A DNA stretch of 64,000 nucleotides from Catellatospora tritici (lineage in GTDB: Bacteria > Actinomycetota > Actinomycetes > Mycobacteriales > Micromonosporaceae): assembly GCF_019083965.1 (NCBI RefSeq), contig NZ_JAHRCY010000027.1, forward strand, positions 38,778 to 102,777. The letters run 5' to 3'. The notes beneath the pieces are model-generated. The model made no database searches, was not told where the DNA came from, and saw only the letters and a program-made list of their open reading frames with translations. The position numbers and the translations under genes are program-made. Below, piece after piece: positions 8,124 through 16,319 of this stretch; the first letter of the stretch is position 1, and each line of letters opens with the position of its first letter.

Positions 8124-10193
8124 ATGCAGTGGCCGTCTTGGGGGCGGGCCGCCGCCGGCAAGCGGGGCAGGGACGCCCGCCGGGGCGACCCCATCCGCCC
8201 GCGCCGGAGCCTGGGCATGACCGCCGCGCTCGCGGCGGTGCTGTGTGGGCTGGGCGCGTTCACGCTCTGGGGCACCCTGCAGGCCACCCAGGCCACCGAG
8301 GCGCAGGGCAAGGCGCTCGTACTGGACGCCATCTTCAGCGAGGCCAGCGCCGCCGTCGCGGTGCAGGAGATGCAGGCCCGGCACTACCAGCTGGAGCCGT
8401 CGGTGGCCAGCCGCGAGCGATACCTCGACTCCGCCGCGCAGGCCGACGCATCGCTGCGCCGCGCGGTCGAGTTGAGCACCGGCGACGCCAAGCAGGACGC
8501 GCTTCGGCTGCAGGCCGAACAGTCGGCCTACCGCCAAGCCGCAGACCAGCTCATCGTCATGGTCACCGACCGCGACCCCGACGCGATCAAGCAGGACCGG
8601 CTCGAGGTCACCCCGGCTTACTACACGCTCCAGCACGACATCACCGAGGTGTCGCGGTCGTACCACACCCTGGCCCAGAAGCGCGTCGCCGATCTGCGCA
8701 ACGTGCAGACCCGCATCTTCGCCGCCACCATGGTCGGCTTCGCGGTCGGCCTGGCCCTGGTCGCGGCCATCTGGCGGGTCATGCTCGCCTACCAGCGGCG
8801 CGTCGTCGAGCATGCCCGCGCCAGCCAGCGGCAGGCGCTGCACGACCCGCTCACCGGCCTGGCCAACCGGCTGCTGTTCCAGCAGCGGCTCGACGACGCC
8901 ATCGAGGCCGCCGGACCAGGCTCGGACCGGAAACCGGCGGTGATGCTGATCGACATGAACGGCTTCAAGGCGGTCAACGACACCCTGGGCCATCACGCGG
9001 GCGACGAGGTGCTGATCCAGACCGGAAACCGGCTGCGCAAGGTGTGTGGCGAGGGCGACACGGTGGCCCGCCTGGGCGGCGACGAGTTCGCCGTACTGCT
9101 GCGCAGCGTCTCCTCGGTCGAGGCGGCGCTGGAGATCGCCGAGCGCGCGGGCGGGGCGCTACGGCGCAACTTCGCGCTGCCGGTCGGGTCCGCCGCCGTC
9201 AGCGGCAGCGTGGGCATGGCGCTGGGCGCCCCGGGCTGCTCGGCCGAGGACATGCTCCGCCACGCCGACGCCGCCATGTACCGGGCCAAGAGCAGCGGAA
9301 AGGGCGTCGCCCTCTACGACCCCGAGATCGACATCGACCAGCCGGGGCGGATGGCGCTCTTCGCCGACCTGCGCACGCTGCTCACCGACGGCGATCCGGA
9401 CGGCCAGCTCGTGCTGTACTACCAGCCCCAGGTGAGCATCGCCGACGCCACCGTGCCCGCCGTCGAGGCGCTGGTGCGCTGGCGGCACCCGCACCTCGGC
9501 CTGCTGTCGCCCGACGCGTTCCTCGGCGTCGCCGAGACCGGCGGCCTGGAACTGCCGCTCACGTACCACCTGCTGCGCATCGCCGCCGCCGAGGCGGCCG
9601 GTTGGAACGCCCAGGGGCGGCCCCTGACGGTCTCGGTCAACGTCAGCCCGAACTGCCTGCTCGACGAGGCGTTCGTCGGACAGGTGCGCGCCGCGCTCAC
9701 CGACCACGGGCTACCGCCGCACCTGCTCCGGCTCGAAATCACCGAGAGCGGTATGACCACCGACCCCGATCGGGCCCAGGAGGTGCTGCGCCGCATCCGC
9801 CACGACGGGGTCCAGGTCTCGATCGATGACTTCGGCACCGGCTTCAGCTCGCTGAACCAGCTCAAACTGCTCACCGCGGACGAACTTAAGATCGACCGGA
9901 TCTTCATCCAGGACCTGGCCACCGACCCCGGCGACGCCATCCTGGTGCGCAGTGCCATCGAACTGGCCCACAACCTGGGGCTGTTCGTCACCGCCGAAGG
10001 CGTAGAGGACCTGACCGCGCTGGCCATGCTGGCCGACCTCGGCTGCGACCAGGTGCAGGGGTTCGCGCTGGCCCGGCCGGTGCCCGCCGACGTCCTGTTC
10101 GCCGAGTGCGCCAAGGCGGCCCAGATCGCCCGGTCGGCCCTGAAACCCGCCCGCGGCCCGATGACCGCCGCCGAGGTCGAAGCGGGCGTGTGA
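8124..10193 (+). CDS. Membrane GGDEF-EAL cyclic-di-GMP turnover protein
   Basis: A 689-residue protein. Two transmembrane helices (~31-52 and ~203-222) bracket an extracytoplasmic helical sensor. The diguanylate cyclase domain has DPLTGLANR and an intact RLGGDEF near residue 315. The phosphodiesterase domain has intact EAL in VEALVRW near 446, EITES, DDFGTGFSSL and EGVED. The inhibitory I-site upstream of GGDEF reads GEGD instead of RxxD, so product feedback may be lost. Both activities look possible. Direction may depend on the sensor. A later start at 8217 cannot be excluded. Confidence 0.9.
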   Translation: MQWPSWGRAAAGKRGRDARRGDPIRPRRSLGMTAALAAVLCGLGAFTLWGTLQATQATEAQGKALVLDAIFSEASAAVAVQEMQARHYQLEPSVASRERYLDSAAQADASLRRAVELSTGDAKQDALRLQAEQSAYRQAADQLIVMVTDRDPDAIKQDRLEVTPAYYTLQHDITEVSRSYHTLAQKRVADLRNVQTRIFAATMVGFAVGLALVAAIWRVMLAYQRRVVEHARASQRQALHDPLTGLANRLLFQQRLDDAIEAAGPGSDRKPAVMLIDMNGFKAVNDTLGHHAGDEVLIQTGNRLRKVCGEGDTVARLGGDEFAVLLRSVSSVEAALEIAERAGGALRRNFALPVGSAAVSGSVGMALGAPGCSAEDMLRHADAAMYRAKSSGKGVALYDPEIDIDQPGRMALFADLRTLLTDGDPDGQLVLYYQPQVSIADATVPAVEALVRWRHPHLGLLSPDAFLGVAETGGLELPLTYHLLRIAAAEAAGWNAQGRPLTVSVNVSPNCLLDEAFVGQVRAALTDHGLPPHLLRLEITESGMTTDPDRAQEVLRRIRHDGVQVSIDDFGTGFSSLNQLKLLTADELKIDRIFIQDLATDPGDAILVRSAIELAHNLGLFVTAEGVEDLTALAMLADLGCDQVQGFALARPVPADVLFAECAKAAQIARSALKPARGPMTAAEVEAGV

Positions 10194-10263
10194 CGCCGCA
10201 CCGCGTCTGCCCGCACGCTCGCCGTCGCGTCGCGTCGCGTCGCGCGCTCGGGCCGTGGGGTGG

Positions 10264-10327
10264 GTGCAGTTTCGGGGAAAGTGCTGGAATCTTGGACTTC
10301 TTTCGCGCAGTTTCCCCGAAACTGCAC
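10264..10327. repeat. Family A palindromic repeat, copy 1
   Basis: Perfect 17-bp arms GTGCAGTTTCGGGGAAA and TTTCCCCGAAACTGCAC surround a 30-base spacer. The same 30-base spacing recurs in the copies at 11745-11806 and 60521-60588. It lies in the 291-base gap between the GGDEF-EAL gene and comEA. The rest of that gap shows only a short GTCGC repeat near 10225-10245. Confidence 0.85.
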
Positions 10328-10484
10328 CTACGAATGGGCAGTGGGTGCGGCGGCGGAGGTGGATCGGCGAAGAGGCGTAGCACGCGGGCGGTGTGATCAG
10401 GGAGTTATCCACAAGCGGGCCGCTGTCCACAGGCGGTGCCGCGCGAGGGTGGGGGCGTGCTGTCCCCGCTCCTAGCGTGGCCGC

Positions 10485-11477
10485 GTGCTGTCACTACGCC
10501 CGCAGTCGCCGGATGAGGCGGCCCAGCGCCGCCTGAGAAGCGTCTTCGCCGTCCCGCAAGCAGCAGCCGATTCACCGGCCGATCCGATGCCGGTCGGCTC
10601 CCCGCCCGTCGACGACAGGCTTACAACCGACCGCGGGCTTACAGCCGACCGCGGGCTTACAGCCGACGACGAACTTACGGTCGATCGCGAACCGTGGGCC
10701 GGTGGCTGGTCCGCCGCCGCAGCGCCGCCGCGCTTCGGGTCGGGGTCGCAGGTCTCGAGCCGGGCAGGGTTCGACCGGAGTGGGCTGGCGGAGCCTTCGT
10801 GGCAAATGGCCGCGACATCGGAGGCGGCGCTGCCGCGCTTCGTCGCACCGGAGCCGGAACAGCAGCCGTCGGCGCTGCCCGGCCGGTCGGCGTTCGATCC
10901 GGGGCGGCGCGGGGTGCGGGCGCTCGCGGCCGTGGCCGTGCTCGTGGTGCTGATCGCGGCGTATCTGGCCTGGCAGGCGCGGCCGCAGGCCGAACCGGTC
11001 CCGGCGCTGGTCGCCGACACCGCCGCGCCCCGGCCCTTGACCGCCGCGTCACCCACCGAACTGGTGGTCGCGGTGACCGGCCAGGTGCGCCGTCCCGGTC
11101 TGGTACGGCTCCCGCCCGGCTCCCGCGTCGCCGACGCCATCGAGGCGGCCGGTGGTGTGCTGCCCGGCACCGACGTGTCCACGCTCAACCTGGCCCGCCG
11201 CGTCGCCGACGGAGAACTGATCGCCGTCGCGGTGCCCGGTGTCGTGCCCGCCGACCAGGGCGGCGGAGCCGGGGCGGCCCCAGGTGGGCTGGTCAATCTG
11301 AACACCGCCACCCTCGCCCAGCTCGACGCGCTGCCCGGAGTGGGCCCGGTGTTGGCGCAGCGGATCCTCGACCACCGCGCCCGGCACGGCGACTTCCGTG
11401 GCGTGGGCGACCTGCGCCAGGTCGAGGGCATCGGTGACGCCAAGTATGAGCAGCTCAAAGACCTGGTCACGGTCTGA
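10485..11477 (+). CDS. comEA: ComEA-like DNA-binding competence protein
   Basis: A 330-residue protein from a GTG start. The N-terminal ~140 residues are low-complexity and cytosolic, containing four imperfect six-residue repeats (LTTDRG type, from 18-bp DNA repeats at 10620-10691). One transmembrane helix lies at ~143-163. Outside the membrane come an SLBB domain (VAVTGQVRRPGLVRLPPGSR) and a C-terminal helix-hairpin-helix domain (VNLNTATLAQLDALPGVGP) that binds double-stranded DNA. It overlaps comEC by one base. Together they form the core of the DNA uptake machinery. Confidence 0.9.
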   Translation: MLSLRPQSPDEAAQRRLRSVFAVPQAAADSPADPMPVGSPPVDDRLTTDRGLTADRGLTADDELTVDREPWAGGWSAAAAPPRFGSGSQVSSRAGFDRSGLAEPSWQMAATSEAALPRFVAPEPEQQPSALPGRSAFDPGRRGVRALAAVAVLVVLIAAYLAWQARPQAEPVPALVADTAAPRPLTAASPTELVVAVTGQVRRPGLVRLPPGSRVADAIEAAGGVLPGTDVSTLNLARRVADGELIAVAVPGVVPADQGGGAGAAPGGLVNLNTATLAQLDALPGVGPVLAQRILDHRARHGDFRGVGDLRQVEGIGDAKYEQLKDLVTV

Positions 11478-14008
11478 TGGACAGCCCCGATCGCGCGCCT
11501 GGGCGCGAGCCCGACCTGCGGCTGGCACCCTTCGCACTGGCCTGCTGGGCAGGGGCCCTGACCGTCCTTTACACCAGCCTGCGCACCGCGCTGGTCCTGG
11601 CCGCGATCGCCTTGGCGGCCGCAGTGCTCCTGCTCGCCGCCGACCGCGCCGCCCGCCGCCACGCCGAGACCCGCCACTGCACCGAAACCTGCCACTGCGC
11701 CGAGACCCGCTGCTGCGCCGTCGCTCGTCGCCGGATGGTCAACGGTGCAGTTTCGGGGAAACTGCGGGAATTCGCGTCAAGATTCCGGCAGTTTCCCCGA
11801 AACTGCGCGTCGCTTGGCGGGGAGAGCGGCCCGTCGGAAGGCGCGGGCGGGTCGGGGCGGAGGAGGGGGTCGGGCGCGCGGTGGCGGTGGATCGTTGCCG
11901 GGGCCTGTCTGGGGGTGGCGTGCGGGGCGGTGGCGACCGGGGCGCGGCTGTCGGCGCGGGACGCACCCGAGCTGGTGGAACTGGTGCGGCGGCACGCTTC
12001 GGAGCAGGTGCTGCTGACCGTACGCGACGATCCGCGAGCGGTGGCCGGGGTGACCGGGCGGGACGCGACCTGGGTGGTGGCGGCGAACCTGGACGCGGTC
12101 GCGGGGCTGCGTACCGATGTGCGGGTGCTGGTGTTGGCCGCCGACGGCGGCTGGCGCGGGCTGCTGCCCGGTCAGCAGGTGCGGGCGCGGGTCCGGTTCG
12201 GACCGTCGCGCGGCGGTGACCTGCGTGCGGCGGTGCTGTCCGCCGACGCGGCCCCGCAGCCCCTCGGTCCGGCACCGTGGGCCCAGCGGGCCGCCGGGGT
12301 GCTGCGGTCCGGCCTGCAGCGCGCCTGCGCACCGCTGGACCGCGCCACCGGCGGCCTGCTGCCGGGCCTGGTCGTGGGCGACGTCAGCCAGCTGGATCAG
12401 GAGCTCTCACAGCAGTTCAGACAGGTCGGCCTCACTCACCTGAACGCGGTGAGCGGCAGCAATGTGGCGGTCGTCCTCGGGGCGGTGCTGCTGCTGGCCC
12501 GGTGGTGTCGGGCCGGGCCCCGGCTGAGCGCGGTGCTGTGCGCCGTCGCACTGGTCGGTTTCGTGATCCTGGTCCGCCCGTCGCCGAGTGTGCTGCGGGC
12601 CGCCGCGATGGGCTCCGTCGCGCTGCTCGCCTTGGCCTCGGGCAGGTCCCGGGCCGCGTTGCCCGCGCTCGCGGCCACGGTGGCGGCGCTGCTGGTCATC
12701 GACCCGGAGCTGGCCACCGACGCCGGGTTCGCGCTGTCGGTGCTGGCCACGGCCGGACTGCTGCTACTGGCCCCGCCGATGCGCGACGGGCTGCGCCGAC
12801 GCGGAGTGCCGCGCGGGATCGCCGAGGCGCTGTCGGTGCCGACCGCGGCCCAACTCGCCTGCGCGCCGGTGGTCGCGGGCATCAGCGGCACGGTCAGCCT
12901 CGTCGCCGTACCGGCGAATCTGTTGGTGGTGCCCGTAATCGTGCCCGCGACGCTGACCGGTGTGGTCGCCGCGCTGCTGTCGCCGGTGTGGCCGCAGGGT
13001 GCCGAGTTCGCGGCGTGGCTCGGCAGTTGGCCCGCGCGCTGGCTGGTCACCGTGGCCCGGGTGGGTAGCGAGTTGCCCGCCGCGGTGCTGCCCTGGCCGG
13101 AAGGGGCGCCCGGCGCGCTGCTGCTGGCGGGGTTGACCGTGCTGGCCATGCTCGGTCTGCGCCGTCCGGTGCTGCGCCGCCTGGCACTGGTGGTGGCGCT
13201 GGCGGCGACGCTGGGCGCGCTGCCGGTGCGCCTGATCGCGGGCGGCTGGCCACCGCCGGGCTGGCTCGTCGTCTCCTGCGACGTGGGACAGGGCGACGCC
13301 ACGGTCCTCAATGCAGGTGGCGGTGCGGCCGTGGTCGTCGACACCGGGCCGCTGCCGCACCCGGTCGACGAGTGCCTGGACCGGCTCGGCGTCGACACGG
13401 TGCCGCTGCTGCTGATCAGCCACTTCCACCTGGACCACATCGGCGGCCTCGACGGTGTGCTGGCGGGCCGACCGGTCGGCGCGGTGGTGACCACCGCCTG
13501 GCCGGAGCCCGCGGCCGGGCATGACGCGGTGGTACGGGCGGCCGCCGCGTACGGGGTCCCGGTGTCGGCGGCTCCGGCTGACGGCGGCTGGACCGTCGGG
13601 GCGGTCCGGCTGACTGTCCTACCCGGACCGATGCTGCGCGGCACCCGCAGTGACCCCAACAACAACTCCCTGCTGCTGCTCGCCGAGGTACGCGGTGTGC
13701 ACCTGCTGCTGGCCGGTGACGCCGAGACCGAACGGCAGCAGGCGTTGCTGGATGCGGGCGTCGATCTGGGCGCGCAGGTGCTCAAGGTCGCCCATCACGG
13801 GAGCAGCTACCAGTCGCCGGACTTCCTCGACGCGGTCGCCCCGCGCGTGGCGCTGGTCAGCGTGGGCGCGGGCAACGACTACGGGCACCCGAGCCTGCCG
13901 GTGTTGGCCCGGCTGGCGGGGCACGGGGCGCGGGTGCTGCGTACGGACCTGTCGGGCGATGTCGCCGTGGTGCTGGACGACGGCGGACTGTCCGTGGCGA
14001 CCGGGTGA
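11477..14008 (+). CDS. comEC: ComEC/Rec2 DNA uptake channel with metallo-hydrolase domain
   Basis: An 843-residue polytopic membrane protein. Features: N-terminal helices, an OB-like DUF4131 segment, the Competence domain (LTHLNAVSGSNVAVVLG near residue 320) and a C-terminal metallo-beta-lactamase fold with SHFHLDHIGG near 650 and AHHGS later. It moves single-stranded DNA across the membrane and probably degrades the other strand. Residues 91-110 are encoded entirely by a family A palindromic repeat inserted in frame. They follow a Cys/His-rich repeat (HCTETCHCAETRCC), so the N-terminal cytosolic loop differs from normal ComEC. Start and stop overlap neighbours as expected. Confidence 0.9.
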   Translation: MDSPDRAPGREPDLRLAPFALACWAGALTVLYTSLRTALVLAAIALAAAVLLLAADRAARRHAETRHCTETCHCAETRCCAVARRRMVNGAVSGKLREFASRFRQFPRNCASLGGESGPSEGAGGSGRRRGSGARWRWIVAGACLGVACGAVATGARLSARDAPELVELVRRHASEQVLLTVRDDPRAVAGVTGRDATWVVAANLDAVAGLRTDVRVLVLAADGGWRGLLPGQQVRARVRFGPSRGGDLRAAVLSADAAPQPLGPAPWAQRAAGVLRSGLQRACAPLDRATGGLLPGLVVGDVSQLDQELSQQFRQVGLTHLNAVSGSNVAVVLGAVLLLARWCRAGPRLSAVLCAVALVGFVILVRPSPSVLRAAAMGSVALLALASGRSRAALPALAATVAALLVIDPELATDAGFALSVLATAGLLLLAPPMRDGLRRRGVPRGIAEALSVPTAAQLACAPVVAGISGTVSLVAVPANLLVVPVIVPATLTGVVAALLSPVWPQGAEFAAWLGSWPARWLVTVARVGSELPAAVLPWPEGAPGALLLAGLTVLAMLGLRRPVLRRLALVVALAATLGALPVRLIAGGWPPPGWLVVSCDVGQGDATVLNAGGGAAVVVDTGPLPHPVDECLDRLGVDTVPLLLISHFHLDHIGGLDGVLAGRPVGAVVTTAWPEPAAGHDAVVRAAAAYGVPVSAAPADGGWTVGAVRLTVLPGPMLRGTRSDPNNNSLLLLAEVRGVHLLLAGDAETERQQALLDAGVDLGAQVLKVAHHGSSYQSPDFLDAVAPRVALVSVGAGNDYGHPSLPVLARLAGHGARVLRTDLSGDVAVVLDDGGLSVATG
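11745..11806. repeat. Family A palindromic repeat, copy 2, inside comEC
   Basis: Arms GCAGTTTCGGGGAAACTGC (11747-11765) and GCAGTTTCCCCGAAACTGC (11788-11806) are perfect complements. The core is exactly 60 bases and in phase with comEC codons 91-110. The spacer reads in the opposite orientation to copies 1 and 3. This copy is translated, unlike the other two. Confidence 0.9.
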
Positions 14009-14103
14009 ACCTCGCCACCCACAGGAGTCGGGTGGGCGCAAGACGACGCGCCCATTCGAGTGACGATGAACGGCTCAGAAGGGGGGCATGCGACGATAGC
14101 TGG

Positions 14104-15087
14104 GTGGTGAGCCAGGTTCCGTCCCCCGCCCTGACACCCGTGGTCCTCGTCCTCGGCGACGAGGAGCTGCTCGTCGCGCGCGCCGTCACCGACACCGCGG
14201 CCCGAGCCCGGGTGATCGACCCGGCCGTCGAGCTACGGGAGATGGACGCCGACACGTTGCTTGTGGGCGAGCTGGCCGAGGCGCTCAGCCCGTCGCTGTT
14301 CGGCGGCCGTCGGGTGGTGGTGCTGCGCAAGGGGCAGGACGCCAAGAAGGACGTCACGGCGATGCTGCTCGACTACGTCAAGTCGCCCGACCCGGAGGTG
14401 ACGCTGGTCGTCGCGCACGCGGGCGGGGCCAAGGGCAAGGCGCTCGCGGACGCGCTGGCCAAGGCGGGAGCCGACGTCATCCCGGCCGCGAAGATCACCA
14501 AGCACCGGGAACGGGTCGACTTCGTCACCAGTGAGGTACGCCGCCTCGGCGGTCGCTGCCAACCGGACGCGGCCGAGGCGCTGATCGAGGCGGTCGGCCA
14601 CGACCTGCGCGAACTCGCCGCCGCGTGCGCCCAGTTGATCGCCGACACCGACGGGCGTGTCGACGCTGCCACGGTGGCCCGGTACTACCGGGGCAAGGCC
14701 GAGGTGAGCGGGTTCGCCGTGGCCGACGCGGCGGTGGCCGGGGACGTGCCGGCCGCGCTGGAGGCACTGCGCTGGGCGCTGCACAGCGGCGTGGACCCGG
14801 TGCCGATCGCCGACGCGCTCGCCGACGGCGTGCGCACCGTGGCGCGGGTGGCCTCGGCGGGGCGGGGCAACGCGTTCCAGCTCGCGTCGTCGCTGGGCAT
14901 GCCCGCGTGGAAGATCGAGAAGGCGCAGCGGCAGGCGCGCGGCTGGACCCCGGAGGGCCTGGTCAAGGCGATGCGCGCGGCGGCCGACTGCAACGCCGCG
15001 GTCAAGGGCGGCGAGGAGGATCGCGGCTACGCGCTGGAGCGCACCATCGCCGCGTTCGCACAGGCCAGAGCGGGAGGATCGAGATGA
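14104..15087 (+). CDS. holA: DNA polymerase III delta subunit
   Basis: About 327 residues. Two adjacent GTG codons (14104, 14107) are the best starts. The upstream in-frame ATG at 14005 adds sequence that does not look like the family. The N-terminal AAA+-like fold begins VVLVLGDEELL, continues with LFGGRRVVVLR and includes the KITKHRERVDFV segment, followed by helical lid and collar domains. Delta opens the beta clamp within the clamp loader. It follows comEC, as in many actinobacteria, and its stop overlaps the next ATG. Confidence 0.9.
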   Translation: MVSQVPSPALTPVVLVLGDEELLVARAVTDTAARARVIDPAVELREMDADTLLVGELAEALSPSLFGGRRVVVLRKGQDAKKDVTAMLLDYVKSPDPEVTLVVAHAGGAKGKALADALAKAGADVIPAAKITKHRERVDFVTSEVRRLGGRCQPDAAEALIEAVGHDLRELAAACAQLIADTDGRVDAATVARYYRGKAEVSGFAVADAAVAGDVPAALEALRWALHSGVDPVPIADALADGVRTVARVASAGRGNAFQLASSLGMPAWKIEKAQRQARGWTPEGLVKAMRAAADCNAAVKGGEEDRGYALERTIAAFAQARAGGSR

Positions 15088-15602
15088 CGACCAACATCCG
15101 GTCGCGCCGCGCCGGGATCAGCCAGCAGGAGGCGCGCACCCGGCCGCTCTACGCCCGGGTGCTGGGCCTGCAGTACGTGCGCCCCAGCAACCTGATGTGC
15201 TTCGTGTTCTTCGAGGGTGCGATCGCGCTGGCGGTGCTGTTGGCTCTGGCCGAGCTGACCACTTGGTGGGCGGTGCTGGTGCTGCCGGTTTCGGTGGCGG
15301 TGATGGTGAAGATCAACGACGTGATCGCGGGAGCCACCACCCGCTCGGGCGGTGACGCGGTGCCGCGCCGTGCCGCACGCCGTGCGGTGGCGGGCCCGAC
15401 CGTGCCGCTGCGAGTGGCGACGCCACCGGTCGACCTGGCCGGGTTCGAGGACGACGCCGGGGTCGATCTGCCCAGCCGCTACGAGCGGCTGACCCGCCAC
15501 GAGCAGATCCCGGTCGAGCCGATCAGCCCCGCCGCCGAGGAGCCCTGGGTCGGCAGCGCCGAACAGCGAGCCCGCCAGTCCGCCACCTACCGTTACGAGT
15601 GA
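15084..15602 (+). CDS. Two-helix membrane protein of unknown function
   Basis: A 172-residue protein with GGGAGG just upstream and ATGA overlap with holA, so translation is probably coupled. Two hydrophobic helices (~38-56 and ~58-78) are followed by a long soluble Arg- then Glu/Asp-rich tail. No catalytic motif is visible. It resembles small conserved membrane proteins seen after holA in Micromonosporaceae. I cannot assign a function. Confidence 0.65.
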   Translation: MTTNIRSRRAGISQQEARTRPLYARVLGLQYVRPSNLMCFVFFEGAIALAVLLALAELTTWWAVLVLPVSVAVMVKINDVIAGATTRSGGDAVPRRAARRAVAGPTVPLRVATPPVDLAGFEDDAGVDLPSRYERLTRHEQIPVEPISPAAEEPWVGSAEQRARQSATYRYE

Positions 15603-15825
15603 CCAGCCGGACCCGCCCCCACGAATGACGACCGCCGCCGGGCTGCCCGGGTTCGACCACGCCCGCGCGCGGATCTCCACGGCTTGATCGCTGTCGGCGG
15701 TGATTTCCTGACCCCAGAGCCTGTGTTCCGACCGCAGATAGCGATCTTGAGGATCGCGTGGCGGGTCGACGCGCGGCGGGGTCGGGGTGGCCGGCCACGT
15801 GGGGGTGTGGCGTGGATGTGGAACA

Positions 15826-15866
15826 GCCGACGCCCGGCTTCCCCTGGTGGGGAGCCGGGCGTCGGC
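15826..15866. terminator. Terminator hairpin downstream of rpsT
   Basis: A long GC stem GCCGACGCCCGGCT…AGCCGGGCGTCGGC with one bulge and a TGGT loop lies 36 bases past the rpsT stop on the minus strand. No U-run follows, which is common in actinobacteria. It may also stop transcription from holA. The remaining 220 bases back to 15603 show nothing recognisable. Confidence 0.75.
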
Positions 15867-15901
15867 GATGCTGATGGCAGCGCCCGTGCGGGCGCCGGGC
15901 C

Positions 15902-16168
15902 TCAGGCGGACAGCGCAGCCAGCTTCTTGGCGATGGCCGACTTGCGGTTCGCCGCCTGGTTCTTGTGGATCACGCCCTTGCTGACGGCCTTGTCCAGCTT
16001 GCGCGAGGCGTCACGCAGCAGCGCGGTGGCGTTCTCGACATCACCGGTGACGGTCGCCTCGTGGAACTTGCGGACGGCCGTCTTCAGCGAAGACTTGACC
16101 GACTTGTTGCGCAGCCGGGCCTTCTCGTTCTGCCGGTTGCGCTTGATCTGGGACTTGATGTTCGCCAC
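15902..16168 (-). CDS. rpsT: 30S ribosomal protein S20
   Basis: An 88-residue basic helical protein. GTG at 16168 gives the canonical N-terminus (VANIKSQIKRNRQNEKAR). The family signature (LLRDASRKLDKAVSKGVIHKNQA…KS) and the usual Ala/Leu C-terminus are present. It binds 16S rRNA in the body of the small subunit. It is a single gene convergent with the holA operon. Confidence 0.97.
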   Translation of the reverse strand: MANIKSQIKRNRQNEKARLRNKSVKSSLKTAVRKFHEATVTGDVENATALLRDASRKLDKAVSKGVIHKNQAANRKSAIAKKLAALSA

Positions 16169-16263
16169 GCGACAGCCTCGTCCTGCTCGTTTCGGGTTGG
16201 ATGCTTGGGATGGGCCGGCGCGTGAGCACCAGCCGCGACGTGCCAGGTTACCAGGTGGCCCGC

Positions 16264-16287
16264 GCATGGGCCAAAACGGGCCCATGC
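16264..16287. terminator. Terminator hairpin after phosphotransferase gene
   Basis: GCATGGGCC (16264-16272) pairs perfectly with GGCCCATGC (16279-16287) around an A-rich loop. It lies between the stop of the minus-strand phosphotransferase gene and the rpsT promoter region. Confidence 0.6.
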
Positions 16288-16319
16288 CCCATGGCTGGTC
16301 GGCACCCGTGCCGTCGCGT

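Noticed and set aside
7998..8996. Upstream extension of the ABC binding protein frame
   Set aside because: It is antisense to the GGDEF-EAL gene. The signal peptide begins near 7997.
15640..15680. tRNA-like GGGTTCGACC stretch
   Set aside because: No acceptor stem, anticodon loop or D arm could be built around it.
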